DNA of 53,111 bases, taken from Acidimicrobiales bacterium. Its GTDB lineage: Bacteria > Actinomycetota > Acidimicrobiia > Acidimicrobiales > Acidimicrobilacustridaceae. Below are positions 28,338 to 36,865 of this stretch, piece after piece. Below the pieces are notes generated by a model, which was not told the DNA's origin, ran no database searches, and worked only from the letters and a program-made list of their open reading frames with translations. Numbering within the stretch: the first letter of the stretch is position 1; the number at the start of each line of letters is the position of its first letter. The translations under genes and the position numbers were made by a program. The stretch spans positions 1-53,111 of the forward strand of contig JALOLF010000011.1 of the NCBI GenBank assembly GCA_025456085.1. Reading direction: 5' to 3'.

Positions 28338-28667
28338 GTGACGCACCCCACCATGGAGCTCGATCGACTGGCCCGCGCCCTCGATCGTGACGGCGTCGCC
28401 GCCCACCAGACCGAGCTGTCCGCGCTCGCCGGACGCGCCACGGCGGCGAAGCTGCCGGCCGGCCTGGTGGCCGCCCTCACGGATCACGCCGGGCCCGACG
28501 TGGTACGCCTGCGGGCCTTCGGTCGGGTGGCGGCACTGCTCGCCGATCCGAGCCTCGCCGAGGTCACCCACCTGCGGCCCCGGTTCGCGCCGCACCCGGT
28601 GCCGGTCACCTCACCCGATCTCGTCGCCGCCGCGCAGGCCCGGCTCCCCCACCGTCGCGTCGCCTGA
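28338..28667 (+). CDS. Small hypothetical protein, probable LysR target
   Basis: 109 residues, GTG start at 28338 with GGAGG 8 bp upstream. Predicted helical and soluble; no membrane helix, Cys, or recognised motif. It begins VTHPTMELDRLARALDRDGV and ends with a Pro-rich, basic tail. It faces the LysR gene across a shared promoter region, so it is the most likely regulated gene. I cannot assign a family. Confidence 0.65.
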   Translation: MTHPTMELDRLARALDRDGVAAHQTELSALAGRATAAKLPAGLVAALTDHAGPDVVRLRAFGRVAALLADPSLAEVTHLRPRFAPHPVPVTSPDLVAAAQARLPHRRVA

Positions 28668-28690
28668 CGCGCCCTCGACGCGCGCCACCG

Positions 28691-29449
28691 CTACCCCACC
28701 CGGCGAGCCCGCCAGACCTCCTCGGAGGGCCACGACCGCGCCCAGTCGAGGTCCACGAACCCGTAGGTCGTCACGGCGTCGGGGCCGGGCCGCAGCTCCA
28801 GCAGATCCTCCACCACGAAGCCGTTGGCACGGAGCAGGCGGATCCACTCGCCGTGGGGCAGGTGGAACTCGACGGAAGGGTCCTCCGGCCACTCGAAGCG
28901 GTGCATCCCGAAGTACGGCCGTCGCAGCCGGGCCTCGGCCGGGACGCCGTCCTCGTCGGGGACGCACAGCATGAGCAGTGCTGCGTTGCCGAGGAACACG
29001 AGCTCGCCGCCGGGGCGCAGCAGCCGGGCGGCCTCGGCGATCCAGCGCACCGGTTCGCTCCAGATGGCCGCGCCGTACTCGCTGATCACCACGTCGAAGG
29101 TGGCGTCGCGCAGCGGGACGTGCTCGGCGGCCGCGCGCACCAGCGGGAACGTCAGCCCGAACTCCCGCTGGAGCCGACGTGCCGTCGCCAGCTGGGCCGG
29201 GGAGAGGTCGATGCCGACGGGTCGGCCGCCCCGGCGCGCCACCCACGACGACACGTAGGCGGTCCCGCAGCCCAGCTCGACGACGTCGCGCCCGGCCACG
29301 CCGTCGAGCAGACCCAGCTCGCTCTCGGGGATGCCCCAGATGCCCCACGAGGCCTCGCCGCCCCAGCCGCGCCGGCCGGCCTCGACGTAGCCGGGGGCGT
29401 AGCCGTCCCACGCCGCGGCGTTGCGGGCCAGGTAGTCGGGAGTCGCCAC
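28691..29449 (-). CDS. Class I SAM-dependent methyltransferase
   Basis: 252 residues with a GTG start at 29449 (VATPDYLARNAAAWDGYAPG). SAM-binding motif I is DVVELGCGTAYVSSWVARRG; motif II/post I is VGIDLSPAQLATARR; FDVVISEYGAAIW and LLRPGGELVFLGN match later methyltransferase motifs. The N-terminal segment is that of methyltransferase family 11/25 members often annotated as ubiquinone/menaquinone or small-molecule methyltransferases. The substrate is unknown. It is divergent from the SRPBCC gene. Confidence 0.88.
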   Translation of the reverse strand: MATPDYLARNAAAWDGYAPGYVEAGRRGWGGEASWGIWGIPESELGLLDGVAGRDVVELGCGTAYVSSWVARRGGRPVGIDLSPAQLATARRLQREFGLTFPLVRAAAEHVPLRDATFDVVISEYGAAIWSEPVRWIAEAARLLRPGGELVFLGNAALLMLCVPDEDGVPAEARLRRPYFGMHRFEWPEDPSVEFHLPHGEWIRLLRANGFVVEDLLELRPGPDAVTTYGFVDLDWARSWPSEEVWRARRVG

Positions 29450-29572
29450 GCCCAGCAGCGTACGGCGACCGCCGCGGGCGAGCTCGGGACCTTCAGCCGT
29501 TGCCCTCGGGGCACGGATGGGGAGAATGGAGGGGTGGCCCGGCGTGCCGGGACCGACGACGAGGAGCTGCCC

Positions 29573-31444
29573 GTGCCGAGCGACGCCGAACCCGACGTGT
29601 CTTCCCACGAGTCCGACGGGGTCCCGGCTCCGCCCGGCGCGCATCGCCCCACCGCCCTCGACCGGGTGGTGCCCGTTCCCCGACTGCTCGAGGTCGACAC
29701 CGTCGAGCTCGCACTCCCCCGCGACCGGGCCTGGGAGGTCGTGCGCCATCTCGACCTGTCGGCCTCCCGCATCGCCACGGGGCTGTTCGCCGTCCGCACC
29801 CTGCCGGCCCGCCTGACCGGCCACGAGGTCGAACGCCCGCAGCTGCGCATCGACGACCTCGAGTCCACGCCGGCGCACCCGGGCTTTCGGATCCTGGTCG
29901 ACGATCCGCCCCACGAGGTGGTGGTGGGCGCCATCGGCCAGGTGTGGCAACCCGACATCCCCTTCGTGCACCTCGACGACGCCGAGGCGTACGCGGCCTT
30001 CGACGAACCGGGCTGGGTCGAGGTGGCCTGGGCGCTGCAGGTGGACGCCCTCGACGACCGATCCTCCCGGGTCGGGGTCGAGGTCCGGGTCACCGCCACC
30101 GACGAGGACTCGTGGGTGCGGTTCCGGCGCTACTTCCGCCTGATCGGTCCGGCCTCCCGCCTGATCCGGCACTCGATCCTGCACGACCTGGCCCGCCGCT
30201 ACGGCACGCCCGCCCAACTCGACCGTGACCGCACCCTGCCCGGCGACGACCTGGTGCCAGATGCCCAGGGCCAGCTCACCGACTCCGTGACCATCGGCGC
30301 CCACCCGGATCAGGTGTGGCCCTGGCTGGTGCAGATGGGAGGCACCCGCGCCGGCTTCTACAGCCTCGACCTGTTCGACAACGCCGGCCTGCCCAGCGCC
30401 CGCGAGATCCACCCCGAATGGCAGGACATCGCCGTCGGCGACGTGCTGCCGGCCACCCCCGACGGCGGTGACGGGTTCGAGGTGCTGCGCGTCGAGCCCG
30501 ACCGGCTCCTGCTCCTGGGCGGCCTCTTCGACGCGGAGGCCGGCCGTCAACTCGCCTTCGCGGCGCCGCGCCCCGAACGGTTCTGGCACGTGACGTGGGC
30601 GTTCGTGCTCGAACCCCTCCTCGACGGCTCCACGCGGGTGACGGTACGGGCCCGGGCCGCCTTCCCGGGCAGCGGCGAGCTCCACGCGGCGTGGATCGGC
30701 CCCGTGCACCGGATCATGGAGCGCACGCAGCTGCGCCACCTGGCCGCCCGGGTCGAGGGACGCGCCGGCGGCGAGGGAGCCGACGCCGTGCACGGCCTGC
30801 GCGGGGCGGCCCGCATGGCCGCCGGCCTGCTCACCCCGTTCCTGCGGGAGCGCCGCAGCACCTGGGGCGTCGACGAGGCGACCGCCGGGCGCCTCCATCC
30901 CGGTGACGACCTCGTGCCGACGCCACGCTGGCAGTGGACCCACGGCATCGAGATCGAGGCGCCGGCCGAGGACGTGTGGCCCTGGGTGGCCCAGATCGGC
31001 GCCGACAAGGGCGGCTTCTACAGCTACCAGTGGCTGGAGAACCTGGTGGGCTGCGACGTGCACAACGCGGAGCGCGTCCACCCGGACTGGGCGGTGCAGC
31101 TCGACGGCACGCTGTCGCTGCACCCCGACCTGCCGCCGCTGCGCGTCACCGCCCTGGATCCGGGCCGTTGGTTCGTGGCCTACGCCGGGCCTGACGGGCC
31201 CGCCGAGGAACGAACCGCCGCCGACGAACCGTGGGTGGCGACCAGCTGGCTGTTCCTCGTCGAGGCCATCGGACCCGACCGGTCACGGTTCGTGAGCCGC
31301 TACCGCTGCGCCACCTCCGACGACCTCACGACGCGCCTGCAGTTCGGCCCGGCCCTCATCGAGCCGATCGGCTTCGCCATGGACCGCGAGATGCTGCTCG
31401 GTGTGCGCCGGCGCGCCGAAGGGGCCCGCCGACCCCCGCCCTGA
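29573..31444 (+). CDS. Triple SRPBCC/START-like domain protein
   Basis: 623 residues from the GTG at 29573 (GAGGAG 6 bp upstream; GTG at 29534 is an alternative). Three SRPBCC/polyketide-cyclase-like modules follow a disordered N-terminus: about 41-210, 236-400 and 455-620. Modules two and three begin with matching sequence (PGDDLVP, then VWPWLVQMGGTRAGFYS versus VWPWVAQIGADKGGFYS, then a HPxW motif), so they arose by duplication; the first is more divergent. Such helix-grip folds bind hydrophobic ligands in a deep cavity. No signal peptide or membrane helix. It may transport or sequester lipids or polyketides; the substrate is unknown. A three-module chain is unusual, since most members have one. 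Confidence 0.75.
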   Translation: MPSDAEPDVSSHESDGVPAPPGAHRPTALDRVVPVPRLLEVDTVELALPRDRAWEVVRHLDLSASRIATGLFAVRTLPARLTGHEVERPQLRIDDLESTPAHPGFRILVDDPPHEVVVGAIGQVWQPDIPFVHLDDAEAYAAFDEPGWVEVAWALQVDALDDRSSRVGVEVRVTATDEDSWVRFRRYFRLIGPASRLIRHSILHDLARRYGTPAQLDRDRTLPGDDLVPDAQGQLTDSVTIGAHPDQVWPWLVQMGGTRAGFYSLDLFDNAGLPSAREIHPEWQDIAVGDVLPATPDGGDGFEVLRVEPDRLLLLGGLFDAEAGRQLAFAAPRPERFWHVTWAFVLEPLLDGSTRVTVRARAAFPGSGELHAAWIGPVHRIMERTQLRHLAARVEGRAGGEGADAVHGLRGAARMAAGLLTPFLRERRSTWGVDEATAGRLHPGDDLVPTPRWQWTHGIEIEAPAEDVWPWVAQIGADKGGFYSYQWLENLVGCDVHNAERVHPDWAVQLDGTLSLHPDLPPLRVTALDPGRWFVAYAGPDGPAEERTAADEPWVATSWLFLVEAIGPDRSRFVSRYRCATSDDLTTRLQFGPALIEPIGFAMDREMLLGVRRRAEGARRPPP

Positions 31445-31494
31445 GCAGACGGCCGACGCGACCAGGGGTCCGCGTCGTCACGAGCCGCTGGTCG

Positions 31495-31602
31495 CTACGA
31501 GCCCGAACCGGTCAGGATCGGCCACAGCACGGCCACGACCAGCGCGAGCATCACGGCCACGCCGACGGCCCACACCACGAAACGGGAAAGCGTCGGTTGC
31601 AC
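31495..31602 (-). CDS. 35-residue single-span membrane protein
   Basis: GTG start at 31602 preceded by a strong purine-rich site (GAGAGGAGGGGG, ending 3 bp before the start). It encodes VQPTLSRFVVWAVGVAVMLA..., a basic N-terminus, one membrane helix (about residues 8-28) and a short polar tail ending SGSGS before TAG. Hydrophobicity, the ribosome-binding site and GC-rich third codon positions all support a real gene. It lies between the convergent SRPBCC gene and the first adaptor-domain gene, on the latter's strand. Function unknown. Confidence 0.6.
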   Translation of the reverse strand: MQPTLSRFVVWAVGVAVMLALVVAVLWPILTGSGS

Positions 31603-31791
31603 GACCCCCTCCTCTCCCCGAGCGGGTCAACCCACCAGCACCGCTGGCGCACGATCATCGTGGGCCTCGGGGACCGTCGAGACCAGGGTCGTGCAGCCCT
31701 TCTCGCGCCGCGAGGGTCCCGTCGACGGCGGCGGCCCTGGTCACTCGGGGCGCGGCACCGCCGTCCCGGCACGTCCGCGACGCCTGCGCGG

Positions 31792-32805
31792 TCAGTCTCG
31801 GACGCGCAGCTCCCGGGAGACCTCGGTCAGGTCGTGGAGGTCGCCGATGGAGGTTGCGGTGGCGGTGGCGACGAACGCCAGGTCACGGTCCTCGTCCACC
31901 CAGTACTGCTGCTCCTGGTAGACGCGGTCCCCGTCCTCGGGGTCCCAGGTGTAGCGCACGACGTAGCCGTCGTCCCGGCCGAACACCTCGGTGGGGCCGT
32001 CGGACGCGAGCTGTTCGTAGCCGGCGAACTCATCCTCGATCAGGCCCGTGTTGTAGGACGCGTACTCCGAGCTGGACATGCCCGCGGCGTCCTCCGCCGT
32101 GAAGATGATGTTGGCCTGCTCGTCCGGCGACGTGATCGTCACGCTCTCCTGGTCGGTCTTCTCCTCCACCGACCAGCCCTCCGGCACGAAGAGCGCCAGG
32201 TTCTCGGTGCGGTAGGTGTCCCCTTCCGGTTCCTCCGGCACCGACGTCCCGGTCCCGTTCCCACCGTTGCCCGACGGGTCGACCGGGTCGGAGCCGCCGT
32301 CGTCGCCACCGAGCAGGGCCACCGCGCCGACGGCGACCAGTGCCACGAGGACGACCGCACCGAGGGCGCCGATGAGGACCAACGGCAGCGGGCGGCCGCC
32401 GCTGCGGCGCCGAACCTGCTCGGTTGACGACCACCCCTGGTCCTCCGGAGGCGGCTCCGGTGGCCGGTGCGGTGACCGGTCGTCGGTCGGCCGTGGCGGC
32501 AGCCCGAGGGCGGCCGCCCACGCGTCGAGCGCCCATCCGGCCTCGGCCACGCCGAGTCCCATCGCCGACATCAGGCGCTGCTCTCCGTCGGGAGGTCGGG
32601 TCCGGGTGCGAACCATCTCGGTGGCCACCCCGGCACGGGCGGCGTCGAGCACCAGCTCGAGCGACCGCCGGTCGTCGGTGGTCTCCACCATGACCAGATC
32701 GCTCAGCAACGCCCGGAGGCGCTCCGGGTCCGACGCCAGCTCAGGGCCGAAACGCCCGACCGCCTCGACGAGGGCACGTGCGACCTTGTTCGGCTCCCCA
32801 CCCAT
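31792..32805 (-). CDS. Adaptor-domain membrane protein A with PsbP/LpqN-like ectodomain
   Basis: 337 residues (ATG at 32805). Residues 1-105 form the shared adaptor domain (VGRFGPELASDPERLRALLS, VLDAARAGVATEM, WALDAWAAALGL). A Pro-rich basic linker leads to one membrane helix (140-166), then an acidic Gly/Pro linker and a C-terminal domain of about 140 residues starting TYRTENLALFVPEGWSVEEK, which resembles PsbP/DUF1795/LpqN-type secreted domains. No signal peptide precedes the helix, so the N-terminus should be cytoplasmic and the C-terminus outside. It is the last gene of the dynamin-dynamin-Hsp70-A unit, 44 bp downstream of the Hsp70-like gene. One of five proteins in the island with this N-terminal domain. 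Confidence 0.75.
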   Translation of the reverse strand: MGGEPNKVARALVEAVGRFGPELASDPERLRALLSDLVMVETTDDRRSLELVLDAARAGVATEMVRTRTRPPDGEQRLMSAMGLGVAEAGWALDAWAAALGLPPRPTDDRSPHRPPEPPPEDQGWSSTEQVRRRSGGRPLPLVLIGALGAVVLVALVAVGAVALLGGDDGGSDPVDPSGNGGNGTGTSVPEEPEGDTYRTENLALFVPEGWSVEEKTDQESVTITSPDEQANIIFTAEDAAGMSSSEYASYNTGLIEDEFAGYEQLASDGPTEVFGRDDGYVVRYTWDPEDGDRVYQEQQYWVDEDRDLAFVATATATSIGDLHDLTEVSRELRVRD

Positions 32806-32849
32806 GCCTGCCGAGACTACGCGCGGCGCGCGGCTCGCACCTACGGCGC

Positions 32850-34991
32850 TCAGCCACCCCGGATGCCCACCTGTGCGGCGAGCGGGGCGCACAGCTCCCA
32901 CACCGGGGCGCGACCCCGCCGTCGACCGCCCGCCGGCAGTCGACGCTGGAGCGACACCGCCAGCGTTCGACCCGACACCCGGCCGCAGGCCACGAAGCGA
33001 ACCGAGTGCTCGTCGAGCAGCGAGAGCCCCTCCCCGTCGAAGAGGCCGTCCAGCGACACGGCACCGGTGTGCTCCACCTGCCAGGCCCCCCGCCACGTCT
33101 CCCCGAGCACCGCCAGCACGTGCACCAGGCTCGGCAGCGGTCCCGGGTCGAGCTGGCGCACGTGCCAGAACCGCACGACCGCGAGGGGCGCCGGGGCACC
33201 GGGTGCCGGGTCGGCCCACGCCGCGGACAGCTCGGCGACGACCTTGGTGTCGGCCGGGATCCACGCCGCCACCCAGCACCCGAGCTCGCTCGGCTCCGGC
33301 CGGCCCGGCACCTGGGCGGTGTTGCGGCGCAGGACCGTCTCGGTGCCCCGGCGTCGCTCGACCTCGAGGCGCACGTCGTGGCCGTCGGTGGTGTGCACGA
33401 TCGCCACCTCCCGACCGTCGGCCCGGATCCCTTCCAGGCGCTCGACCGCACCGCCGAAGCCGGTGCCACCCGTGCGCTGCGCGTCCGTCATCCCCGGGGA
33501 GAGCAGCGGGCCCAGCGCCCGGGCCGGCTGCCACGTGGCCTGGAGCACGAACGAGGGCACGTCGGGGCCGGGGGTCGCCGCCACGGTGTAGCGCAACCGG
33601 CACAGCGGCGGAGGCGTCGCCAGCCCCAGCTGCCGGAGGGTCTCCGCCAGGCCCGCGACCGACAGCGCCAGGCCCGGCCGGTACCAGGCGCCGTCCAGAC
33701 GCCCCTGCGTCTGCGGGGTCCGGTCGTGGGTGGCCTCGCCCGCGGAGCCGGCGTCGTCGGGACCGGTCGTCTCGGAGCCGGTCGTGTCGGGGGCCTCATC
33801 GTCGGACGCACCGGACTGCGACACCGGGACGCTGACGGGCCCACGCGGCGACGGAGGGACGCCGGAGGAGCGGGTGACGTCGTCGGACACCGAGTCGGGG
33901 AGCACCTCGCCACTGGTGTCGATGTCGCTCGCCCGCAGGGCGCCGAGCGCCACGGCTCCCTTGGCGTCCCAGGCCAGCACCGGCTCGGGCGCCGGGGCGC
34001 CACGCGCCTCGCGCTCCAGGCGCGCCCACACGCGGGCGTGCACCAACGGCATGCGGGAGGAGTCACCCACCAGGTAGACGCCCACCAGGTCGCCCGCCCC
34101 GAGCCCGCAGCCGGCCACGCAGGTCCACAGCACGTCGACACAGCGGTCGACGAGCTCGGCGGCGACCGCCTCGAGCTCGTGGCGGGTGACGGTGACGGTG
34201 TGATCCCCCAGGCCGACCGGGAAGGAGGTCACCTCCGACAGCTGCTCCTTCGCGGCGCGCACGTCGCGGCGGAGCTGACGCAGGTCGCGCCGGTCGGCGA
34301 GCGTGACCGGCCGGCGGAGGCGCTCGGCGTCCGCAGCCGGCAACCGTTCGAGCACGAAGTCGAGGAGTCGGTCGTCGACGTCCTCGCCGCCGAGGGGGTC
34401 GACCCCGCTGGTCGGGCCGGCGAGCTCGAAGCCGCCGTTGCGCCACCGCACCACCGCGGCGTCGAAGGTCCCGCCGCCCCAGTCGAACACGGCCACGTGG
34501 GCCCCTTCACGGCGGCGCGCCCCATCCACCACCGCCACTGCGGCGGCCACGGGCTCGGGCACGAGCTCCGGCGCCGGCAGTCCGGCGGCCCGCGCGGCCT
34601 CGCCCAGCACACCGAGCTGGTGGGCCCCCCACGCGGCGGGATGGGTCAGCACCAGCCGATCGGGCGGCCCGCCCTGGCGCTGGAGCACAGGACCCAACGC
34701 CTGGGTCAGCACCTCGCCGACCGCGTCGACGATGCGCACGGGCCGACCCAGGGCCAGCACCGCCAGGCCGCGGGACAGGCTGCGCTTGGGGGTCGCCTCG
34801 TACCGGCCGGGCTCGGCTGCGGCCTGCCGGTCGGCCAGCACGCCGGCCAGGAGCCGATCGTCGAGCGCCACGACGCCCGAGGGCAGACGGGTGCCCTGGT
34901 CGCCGTGGCTCACCAAGGTCGCCTCTCCCCCGCTGCGCCAGGCGCTGCACGTCGCGGTGGTGCCGAAATCGACCGCCGCCTCCCAGCTCAC
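32850..34991 (-). CDS. Hsp70-like ATPase with non-canonical C-terminal domain
   Basis: 713 residues, GTG start at 34991 overlapping the dynamin stop (GTGA, 34988-34991). The N-terminal 370 residues form an actin/Hsp70 ATPase: phosphate 1 AAVDFGTTATCSAW, phosphate 2 VAVFDWGGGTFDAAVVRW, adenosine motif GVYLVGDSSRMPLVHARV. Instead of the usual substrate-binding domain there is an acidic, Ser/Thr-rich linker (about 385-450) and a region of about 260 residues that I do not recognise. This makes it an Hsp70-related signalling or assembly ATPase rather than a general DnaK. Linkage to two dynamin-like GTPases recalls loci around mycobacterial iniA/iniC, by analogy only. The linker could be a phosphorylation target of the island kinase. 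Confidence 0.85.
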   Translation of the reverse strand: MSWEAAVDFGTTATCSAWRSGGEATLVSHGDQGTRLPSGVVALDDRLLAGVLADRQAAAEPGRYEATPKRSLSRGLAVLALGRPVRIVDAVGEVLTQALGPVLQRQGGPPDRLVLTHPAAWGAHQLGVLGEAARAAGLPAPELVPEPVAAAVAVVDGARRREGAHVAVFDWGGGTFDAAVVRWRNGGFELAGPTSGVDPLGGEDVDDRLLDFVLERLPAADAERLRRPVTLADRRDLRQLRRDVRAAKEQLSEVTSFPVGLGDHTVTVTRHELEAVAAELVDRCVDVLWTCVAGCGLGAGDLVGVYLVGDSSRMPLVHARVWARLEREARGAPAPEPVLAWDAKGAVALGALRASDIDTSGEVLPDSVSDDVTRSSGVPPSPRGPVSVPVSQSGASDDEAPDTTGSETTGPDDAGSAGEATHDRTPQTQGRLDGAWYRPGLALSVAGLAETLRQLGLATPPPLCRLRYTVAATPGPDVPSFVLQATWQPARALGPLLSPGMTDAQRTGGTGFGGAVERLEGIRADGREVAIVHTTDGHDVRLEVERRRGTETVLRRNTAQVPGRPEPSELGCWVAAWIPADTKVVAELSAAWADPAPGAPAPLAVVRFWHVRQLDPGPLPSLVHVLAVLGETWRGAWQVEHTGAVSLDGLFDGEGLSLLDEHSVRFVACGRVSGRTLAVSLQRRLPAGGRRRGRAPVWELCAPLAAQVGIRGG

Positions 34992-36865
34992 GGACGGCTC
35001 CCGGCCGCGAGCGCGAGCTGCTCGACCCGGGCCAGGACCTGGCGGGCCGAGCGTGCGATCTTGTCGGCCCGGGTCGCCAGGGCCTGCAGCTCGGCGAGCT
35101 CCTTCTGCCGCTCGGCGCCGGTCGACTTGAGGCTGCGCTGCTCGGCGCGCAGCTCGTCCTCGCGCAGCCCGAGCCACTCGCTGAGCGCGAGGTTGACGAG
35201 CCGCTGCGCTTCGGCGCACCGGGTGTCGAGATGCTGACCGAGGTCGCGGGTCGCCATGTCGAGCCGCTGCACCAGCCAGGCCCGACCTTCGGTCGTGCGC
35301 AGCATCCGGCGTCGGAGGAACACGTTGGCGCTCAACATGCCGAGCGCCCCGACGACCGCGATCGGACCGAGCAACGGCGAGGTCGCTCCCACGGCGAAGG
35401 TCGCGAGCAGCCGCGCCAGGCCGCTGCCGCCGACGAGGCTCATGGGGAGCTGCACGAAGGCGTCGGGGCCCAGCTCGGGGCTGTGGACGTCGACCATGTC
35501 ACGCAGCTCGACCTCGGCGGTGGCCTGCGCGTCGACCCGGGCCATCGCCGCCACGAACAGCGGATCGTCGGCGACCGCACCCAGGCAGCTGCGCATGGCG
35601 TCGGCGAGTTTCGCGCCCAGCAGCTGGCTCACCTCCCCGGCGAGCGAGTCGAGCGCCAGCTCCACCGTTCCGCCGAGCTCGGCGGGCGTGACGGCCTTGG
35701 CCACCGCGGCGTCACCGGCGCGACGGATCTCTCGGATCTGGGTGTCGACGTGGAGGGCGAGCGCCTGGCGCACGGCCCGGATCTCGTGGGGCATCTGGGA
35801 CACGATGTGCTCGCGCCGGCGCCGCAGCGCCACCGACTCGTCGCTGATCTCCTCGGGAGTACGAGCCCGGACCGCCTCGAGAGCCATCACCCGCTGGGCC
35901 ACGATGCCGGCGACGCCCTCGGCCACCGACGCCACCGCCCGCAACCGCAGGTCGTGCACCCGCAGGGCACAGCGGTCCGCGACCTGCTCCCGCAGGACGT
36001 CCTCCAGCGCCGCCATGCCCGACAGGTCCCGCAGCAGCTCGCGCTCACGCTCGCCCAGGACGGTCGAGGCGAGCGCGTCACAGGCACGCCGCCCGGACAC
36101 GGCCACGACCGGTGCGTGCTCGAGGTGCGGCACCCGCTCGACGAGGCGCTGGCGGGCGGCCGCCACGGCGCGGTCCGCCGCGTCGCCGGGCGGGAGCTTG
36201 TCGACCATGTTGAGCGCGACCACCACCTCGGCGCGGTCGCCGACGACGTGGGTCAGGAACTGCGCCTCCGGCTCGGTGATCTGCGCGGTGACGTCGGTGA
36301 CGAAGAGCACCGCGTCGGCGAGACGCACCGCGGCCAGCGTGGTCTCGAGGTGCTCCCCCAGGAGCCCCCCGACGCCCGGCGTGTCGATGAGCGACAGCGT
36401 CGCCAGCAGCGGCGACGGCACCTCCACGCGGATGGGCGAGGGCGCCGGCAGACCCCGCTCGTCGCGGGGGACCTCCGGGTTGTCGGCTGCGCCGTCCACC
36501 GACACCCACCGCTCGAGCTGCTCGAGCGGCACCCGGGTCACGTCACCACCCGAGACGGCGGGGACGACGACGCACTCGTCGCCTCGGGTGAACAGCACGT
36601 AGGTGGCGGTCGCCAGCTCGCCGGCGACCGGCGACAGGCCGGGCCTGCCGAGCAGGGCGTTCACGAGCGTGCTCTTGCCACGCTTCGTCTCCCCCACGAC
36701 GACGACCACCGCCTCGGCGGGAGCGGCGGCGACGTCGTCGAGCAGGGTGTCGAAGGCGGCGCGCTCGTCAGGGCCGAGGGCCTTGGCCACGAGGTCACGG
36801 GCCATCTCGATGCCCCGATCCGTCGTGGCGCCGAGCTTGGCGGAGCCCACCGAGGCCTGCGTCAC
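34988..36865 (-). CDS. Dynamin-like GTPase 1 (IniA-type)
   Basis: 625 residues, GTG start at 36865 overlapping the upstream dynamin stop (36862-36865). GTPase motifs: G1 VVGETKRGKSTLVNALLG (about residues 57-74), G3 LIDTPGVGG, G4 ALNMVDKLP. A long helical region follows, with a hydrophobic stretch near residues 490-525 (LLATFAVGATSPLLGPIAVV) like the membrane paddle or transmembrane part of bacterial dynamins, then a coiled-coil C-terminus (ELRAEQRSLKSTGAERQKEL). Bacterial dynamins shape or repair membranes and usually work as pairs, as with the gene directly upstream. The family is clear; the cellular role here is inferred. Confidence 0.88.
   Translation of the reverse strand: MTQASVGSAKLGATTDRGIEMARDLVAKALGPDERAAFDTLLDDVAAAPAEAVVVVVGETKRGKSTLVNALLGRPGLSPVAGELATATYVLFTRGDECVVVPAVSGGDVTRVPLEQLERWVSVDGAADNPEVPRDERGLPAPSPIRVEVPSPLLATLSLIDTPGVGGLLGEHLETTLAAVRLADAVLFVTDVTAQITEPEAQFLTHVVGDRAEVVVALNMVDKLPPGDAADRAVAAARQRLVERVPHLEHAPVVAVSGRRACDALASTVLGERERELLRDLSGMAALEDVLREQVADRCALRVHDLRLRAVASVAEGVAGIVAQRVMALEAVRARTPEEISDESVALRRRREHIVSQMPHEIRAVRQALALHVDTQIREIRRAGDAAVAKAVTPAELGGTVELALDSLAGEVSQLLGAKLADAMRSCLGAVADDPLFVAAMARVDAQATAEVELRDMVDVHSPELGPDAFVQLPMSLVGGSGLARLLATFAVGATSPLLGPIAVVGALGMLSANVFLRRRMLRTTEGRAWLVQRLDMATRDLGQHLDTRCAEAQRLVNLALSEWLGLREDELRAEQRSLKSTGAERQKELAELQALATRADKIARSARQVLARVEQLALAAGSRP

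Noticed and set aside
31603..31791. Additional short genes between the 35-residue protein and adaptor gene A
   Set aside because: Short frames exist on both strands but none has a ribosome-binding site with coding-like third-position bias; only a short inverted repeat near 31,652 stands out.
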